In this document: positions 12,017 through 14,058 of the stretch, one piece after another
Layout: the number at the start of each line of letters is the position of its first letter
Position numbering within the stretch: the first letter of the stretch is position 1
Assembly: GCA_015067125.1 (NCBI GenBank)
Contig: SVNB01000042.1
Coordinates: 1 to 14,058, forward strand
Length of the DNA stretch: 14,058 nt
DNA from: Oscillospiraceae bacterium
GTDB lineage: Bacteria > Bacillota > Clostridia > Oscillospirales > Ruminococcaceae
Reading direction: 5' to 3'
Made by a program: the position numbers and the translations under genes
The notes under the pieces: model-generated
Seen by the model: only the letters and a program-made list of their open reading frames with translations
Told to the model about the DNA's origin: nothing
The model's database searches: none

Positions 12017-13354
12017 TCAGCCTGTTCCAAAACGAATAAATTCTTCCATTTCGTTCTCAAAAAAGATTTCTTCTTCAAAAGCTTTCTGCTCCGTGCTCAT
12101 GGGTCTTGCGGCCGCCCAATATCGCAAAGCATCTGCCGCATGAGTATATTCATGAACAGAATCTCCCACGTCGTTAGGATTTTTCTTGTCAAACACCAGC
12201 GCCGGCAATGTTCTTATAACCTCCGTGCAGTTTTCAAAAATCCTGAGCTTTGGCTTTATCTCTCCAAATTCGTCTTTTCTTGGGTGCAGCCATTCTTTAA
12301 GGCAATACCAACCCTGAACTCTGTCGTTGCTGGCTTTAAAAAGCAAAATTCCCTGCTCATAAAAAAGTTCCGCAACGCTTTTGCCCGTATCCTGCCTTCT
12401 GTTCCACATATCCGGCGGCGCAATATAAATATCCGGAACGTCATCCCCCTGCGCTTCAAGAATCTGTTTTGCCGCTTCGCTTATGATAAGCCCGCTTTTA
12501 TAAATTTCTCTGTAAACATAGGCATTTTCAAAATCGTCCACTGCAATCCAATATCCGGCAAGCATATCAAGCCCATAATCCATGGCAAAATATCTGCGCC
12601 ACCTCTTCGGAATATCAAAGGGCCGCATAACGTGCGTTTCTCTTTTCCATTCAGAAAAATACTGCCCTTCGTTTGTGTCCCAATCTCCTTCCAAAAGCTG
12701 TTTTCTGTCTTTTTCAGAAAGCTCCAGAAGCCGCCTTACATATTCCGGATCGTTTTTCATAAGCGCCCTGTTTTCAAAAACCGTGGAAGGAATAAAAAGC
12801 CTTTTTCCGTTTTTGGTACTGTGTATTTTCCCGGGCGGCCCGATATCAATAAACCGCTTTTTTACCCAACTGTGACCAATACCTCCCGGGTTTGTGGAAC
12901 TTTTCATTGCTCTGGGGTAATCTGTAACTCCACGAAGACGGCTCATAAGATAAAGATACATCTGCTCTGTAAAATGCGTCAGCTCGTCAAAACGAATAAC
13001 GTCATATTCCGCAGATTGATATCTGTAAACATCGCTTTCGCTGTCACAGTATCCAAAATCTATAACCGAACCGTTGGAAAAAGTTCCAGTATGTTTGGAT
13101 TCACTGTACTTATAAATTTTTGCAGGAAAAATCTCCAAAGAAACCCTGATCAGGCTTTTTTCCAGCTCCGGAAGAGTGCGCCTTAAAATAAGCTGCCGGC
13201 TTTTCGGATATCTGGTGGCGTAAATAAGCGCATCGATAAGCTGACCATAACTTTTGCCGCCTCCTGCGGCACCGCCATAAAGAACTTCGTTTGCTTTTCC
13301 GGTAGAGTTTATAAAATCCTTTTGCTTCTGATATATTCCAATATCAAATCTCAT
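12017..13354 (-). CDS. terL: Terminase large subunit (packaging ATPase and nuclease)
   Basis: The 445-residue motor docks on the portal and pumps DNA into the procapsid, then cuts the concatemer. Walker A GGAAGGGKS is at 27-35. Walker B VIRFDELTHF is at 119-128 with D123 and E124 as magnesium and catalytic residues. The coupling segment SSTNPGG is at 152-158. The C-terminal RNase H-like nuclease has AMDYG (D259) and the closing DSVHEYTHAADALRYW (398-413) with its acidic and His residues. Length is normal for this group. The ATG at 13354 has GGAGG six bases upstream, located inside the small-terminase gene, which it overlaps by 11 bases, so translation is probably coupled. The C-terminal tail after residue 418 is acidic. 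Confidence 0.95.
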   Translation of the reverse strand: MRFDIGIYQKQKDFINSTGKANEVLYGGAAGGGKSYGQLIDALIYATRYPKSRQLILRRTLPELEKSLIRVSLEIFPAKIYKYSESKHTGTFSNGSVIDFGYCDSESDVYRYQSAEYDVIRFDELTHFTEQMYLYLMSRLRGVTDYPRAMKSSTNPGGIGHSWVKKRFIDIGPPGKIHSTKNGKRLFIPSTVFENRALMKNDPEYVRRLLELSEKDRKQLLEGDWDTNEGQYFSEWKRETHVMRPFDIPKRWRRYFAMDYGLDMLAGYWIAVDDFENAYVYREIYKSGLIISEAAKQILEAQGDDVPDIYIAPPDMWNRRQDTGKSVAELFYEQGILLFKASNDRVQGWYCLKEWLHPRKDEFGEIKPKLRIFENCTEVIRTLPALVFDKKNPNDVGDSVHEYTHAADALRYWAAARPMSTEQKAFEEEIFFENEMEEFIRFGTG

Positions 13355-13799
13355 CTTCGCCCTCCACCCTTACAAAAATTCCAACACCCTCGTCATCACC
13401 TTTTTCCTGCTTTTTGGCCGAATCGGAAATTCCGCCGCAAATTTTCGCAATAAGTTCCAAACATTTAAGAGCTGTTTTTTCATCATGCTGATATTCCCCG
13501 GTTTCAACATATTCTTTAAGATCCTTGTTCCATTCAATAACCGGTTTTTCTTCCACAGCCTTTTCATACATATTCCACATTTCTTTAACTACCTTGTTTT
13601 TGCAGCATTTTGAATTGCAGCCAAAGTTTTCCTCCCGGATGCTGTTAAGCCTTTCAATAATTCTTTCATCCTGCAAAAACAAAAAGCTGTTTTTCTTTGC
13701 GTATTTTTCGGAATACCCCGCTCTTTCTGCCGCTTTGATCACGTCAAAATCCAGAAAAAACTCCTGACAAAAGCGTTCCTGCTTTTCGTTAAGCGCCAA
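13344..13799 (-). CDS. terS: Terminase small subunit
   Basis: This 151-residue protein recognises the packaging site and loads the large subunit. The N-terminus (LNEKQERFCQEFFLD, 3-17), followed by a helix-turn-helix with AAERAGYSEKYAKKNS (23-38) and FLQDERIIERLNSI, is the Terminase_2-type DNA-binding pattern. The middle and C-terminus are helical (VVKEMWNMYEKAVEE, EKTALKCLELIAKICG), for ring assembly. The start is a TTG at 13799, chosen because GGAGGTG sits five bases upstream and the family's conserved first residues follow at once. A cysteine group C61, C65, C66 lies in the linker between the two parts and could bind a metal. That is not a standard family feature. First gene after the late promoter. 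Confidence 0.9.
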   Translation of the reverse strand: MALNEKQERFCQEFFLDFDVIKAAERAGYSEKYAKKNSFLFLQDERIIERLNSIREENFGCNSKCCKNKVVKEMWNMYEKAVEEKPVIEWNKDLKEYVETGEYQHDEKTALKCLELIAKICGGISDSAKKQEKGDDEGVGIFVRVEGEDEI

Positions 13800-13804
13800 T
13801 TTTT

Positions 13805-13811
13805 CACCTCC
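13805..13811 (-). promoter_or_regulatory. Ribosome-binding site that fixes the TTG start of the small terminase
   Basis: GGAGGTG on the minus strand lies 5 bases before the TTG at 13799-13797. No in-frame ATG lies nearby, so the rare start codon is well supported. It could hold the first late gene at a low translation level. Confidence 0.8.
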
Positions 13812-13854
13812 AAATTCCTAAATCATTTTTTGGCACCTCTCTTCCGGTATATAT

Positions 13855-13871
13855 TAACACGAATTGTGTTA
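13855..13871. promoter_or_regulatory. Operator site A, TAACAC-GAATT-GTGTTA
   Basis: A perfect 6+6 inverted repeat with 5-base spacer, in the untranslated leader about 100 bases after the predicted transcription start and 56 bases before the terminase start codon. Its half-sites are identical to those of site E at 224-240. Confidence 0.7.
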
Positions 13872-13958
13872 TTCATCTTTGCATACTTTTAATAAAAAGA
13901 GCAAAAAACAAGCTCCCCGCTGTATGCGTCAATCTTCAAAAGCTTTGGCAAAATTGTG

Positions 13959-13975
13959 TAACACGTTTCGTGTGA
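13959..13975. promoter_or_regulatory. Operator site B over the predicted transcription start
   Basis: TAACAC-GTTTC-GTGTGA has the same spacing as site A, with one half-site imperfect. It begins six bases after the -10 element and covers the expected start near 13974. A protein bound here would block initiation. Confidence 0.7.
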
Positions 13976-13980
13976 TTTGC

Positions 13981-14009
13981 AGTATATCACCTGTTTTCAG
14001 ATTTGTCAA
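13981..14009 (-). promoter_or_regulatory. Late-operon promoter, sigma-70/A type
   Basis: On the minus strand a perfect -35 TTGACA (14009-14004), a 17-base spacer and -10 TATACT (13986-13981) form a near-consensus vegetative promoter, with start expected near 13974 and a leader of about 175 bases before the small terminase. Operators overlap the -35 (site C) and start (site B), so it is most simply a repressed rather than activated promoter. Confidence 0.8.
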
Positions 14010-14023
14010 CACATTTTGTGTCC
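14007..14023. promoter_or_regulatory. Operator site C overlapping the -35 element
   Basis: CAACAC-ATTTT-GTGTCC keeps the core AACAC-N5-GTGT with weaker outer bases. Its left half shares bases with the TTGACA of the late promoter. It lies 48 bases from site B, measured start to start. Confidence 0.65.
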
Positions 14024-14046
14024 CAAATCAAAAAAATTTATTGACT

Positions 14047-14058
14047 TTGCACGTTTTG
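14047..14058. promoter_or_regulatory. Partial operator site D, cut by the right edge
   Basis: TTGCAC-GTTTT-G fits the first 12 bases of the same 17-base motif (GCAC half-site, GTTTT spacer as in site E). It starts directly after a plus-strand TTGACT (14041-14046) that could be the -35 of a divergent promoter. The missing half is off-window. Confidence 0.4.

Noticed and set aside
11998..12078. Longer N-terminus of the scaffold-like protein from 12078
   Set aside because: It overlaps the terminase by 62 bases and lacks a ribosome site; the ATG at 11997 has AGGAAGGAG at good spacing.
13524..13620. Zinc-binding site in the small terminase (C61, C65, C66)
   Set aside because: Only three closely placed cysteines and no fourth ligand in a clear pattern; recorded in the gene entry but not claimed as a site.
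13900..13920. Attenuator or terminator in the leader (GAGC...GCTC followed by T-run on the minus strand)
   Set aside because: The stem is only 4 bp, so it is too weak to support, although a TTTTT run follows.
13855..14022. CRISPR array from repeated 17-base palindromes
   Set aside because: Spacings are unequal (about 104 and 48 bases) and the units overlap promoter elements; only core half-sites repeat.

Overview
The window is the structural (late) module of a tailed phage or prophage, read entirely on the minus strand, so the biological order runs from right (position 14058) to left (position 1). Strong AGGAGG-type ribosome sites before almost every gene, tight packing, moderate GC and family resemblances (Terminase_2-type small subunit, BppU-type fibre head, Clostridial-style tail appendage N-terminus) suggest a Firmicutes host, most likely a gut Clostridium relative. 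No long tape-measure gene is visible, while a P22-like portal and a P22 gp10-like tail hub are. I read this as a short-tailed (podovirus-like) virion. This host and morphology call is inference from protein features, not a database match.

Layout in transcription order: a 259-bp control region (13800-14058) holds a near-consensus promoter (TTGACA-N17-TATACT) and three complete copies, plus one edge-cut copy, of a palindromic operator TAACAC-N5-GTGTTA. It is followed by the small terminase (TTG start), large terminase, scaffold-like protein, major capsid protein with a C-terminal Ig-like/chitobiase-type domain, a 188-residue coiled-coil protein, a 682-residue tail hub, a tail appendage protein, a BppU-headed fibre, three small proteins (one membrane-anchored), then, unusually late, the portal, a probable head-tail adaptor, and finally a 428-residue polymorphic-toxin-like protein with its overlapping candidate immunity gene.

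The most interesting part is the operon's 3' end (positions 1-1836). The last virion-module gene has an Ala/Gly-rich, membrane-active-looking carrier (about 51% GC over the 300 bases counted) and an AT-rich C-terminal tip (about 29% GC over 601-900) that looks like a BECR-fold nuclease toxin. A small acidic candidate immunity gene follows, and its ribosome-binding site is inside the toxin's last codons. Just beyond lies a second copy of the carrier's N-terminal coding sequence (196 bp, 187 identical). It has no start codon and stays open to the window edge, as expected for an orphan toxin cassette of the Rhs/CDI kind. A perfect fifth operator sits directly before this cassette. Together they suggest a phage-encoded, virion-linked toxin/immunity locus with a spare cassette for switching specificity, bounded by the same operator that controls the late promoter. 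The carrier shows no MuF motif that I can see, so it would differ from the described MuF toxins of temperate phages.

Long plus-strand open frames over the portal and tail hub are shadows caused by the rarity of TTA, CTA and TCA codons in the real genes. I support no plus-strand gene in the window.
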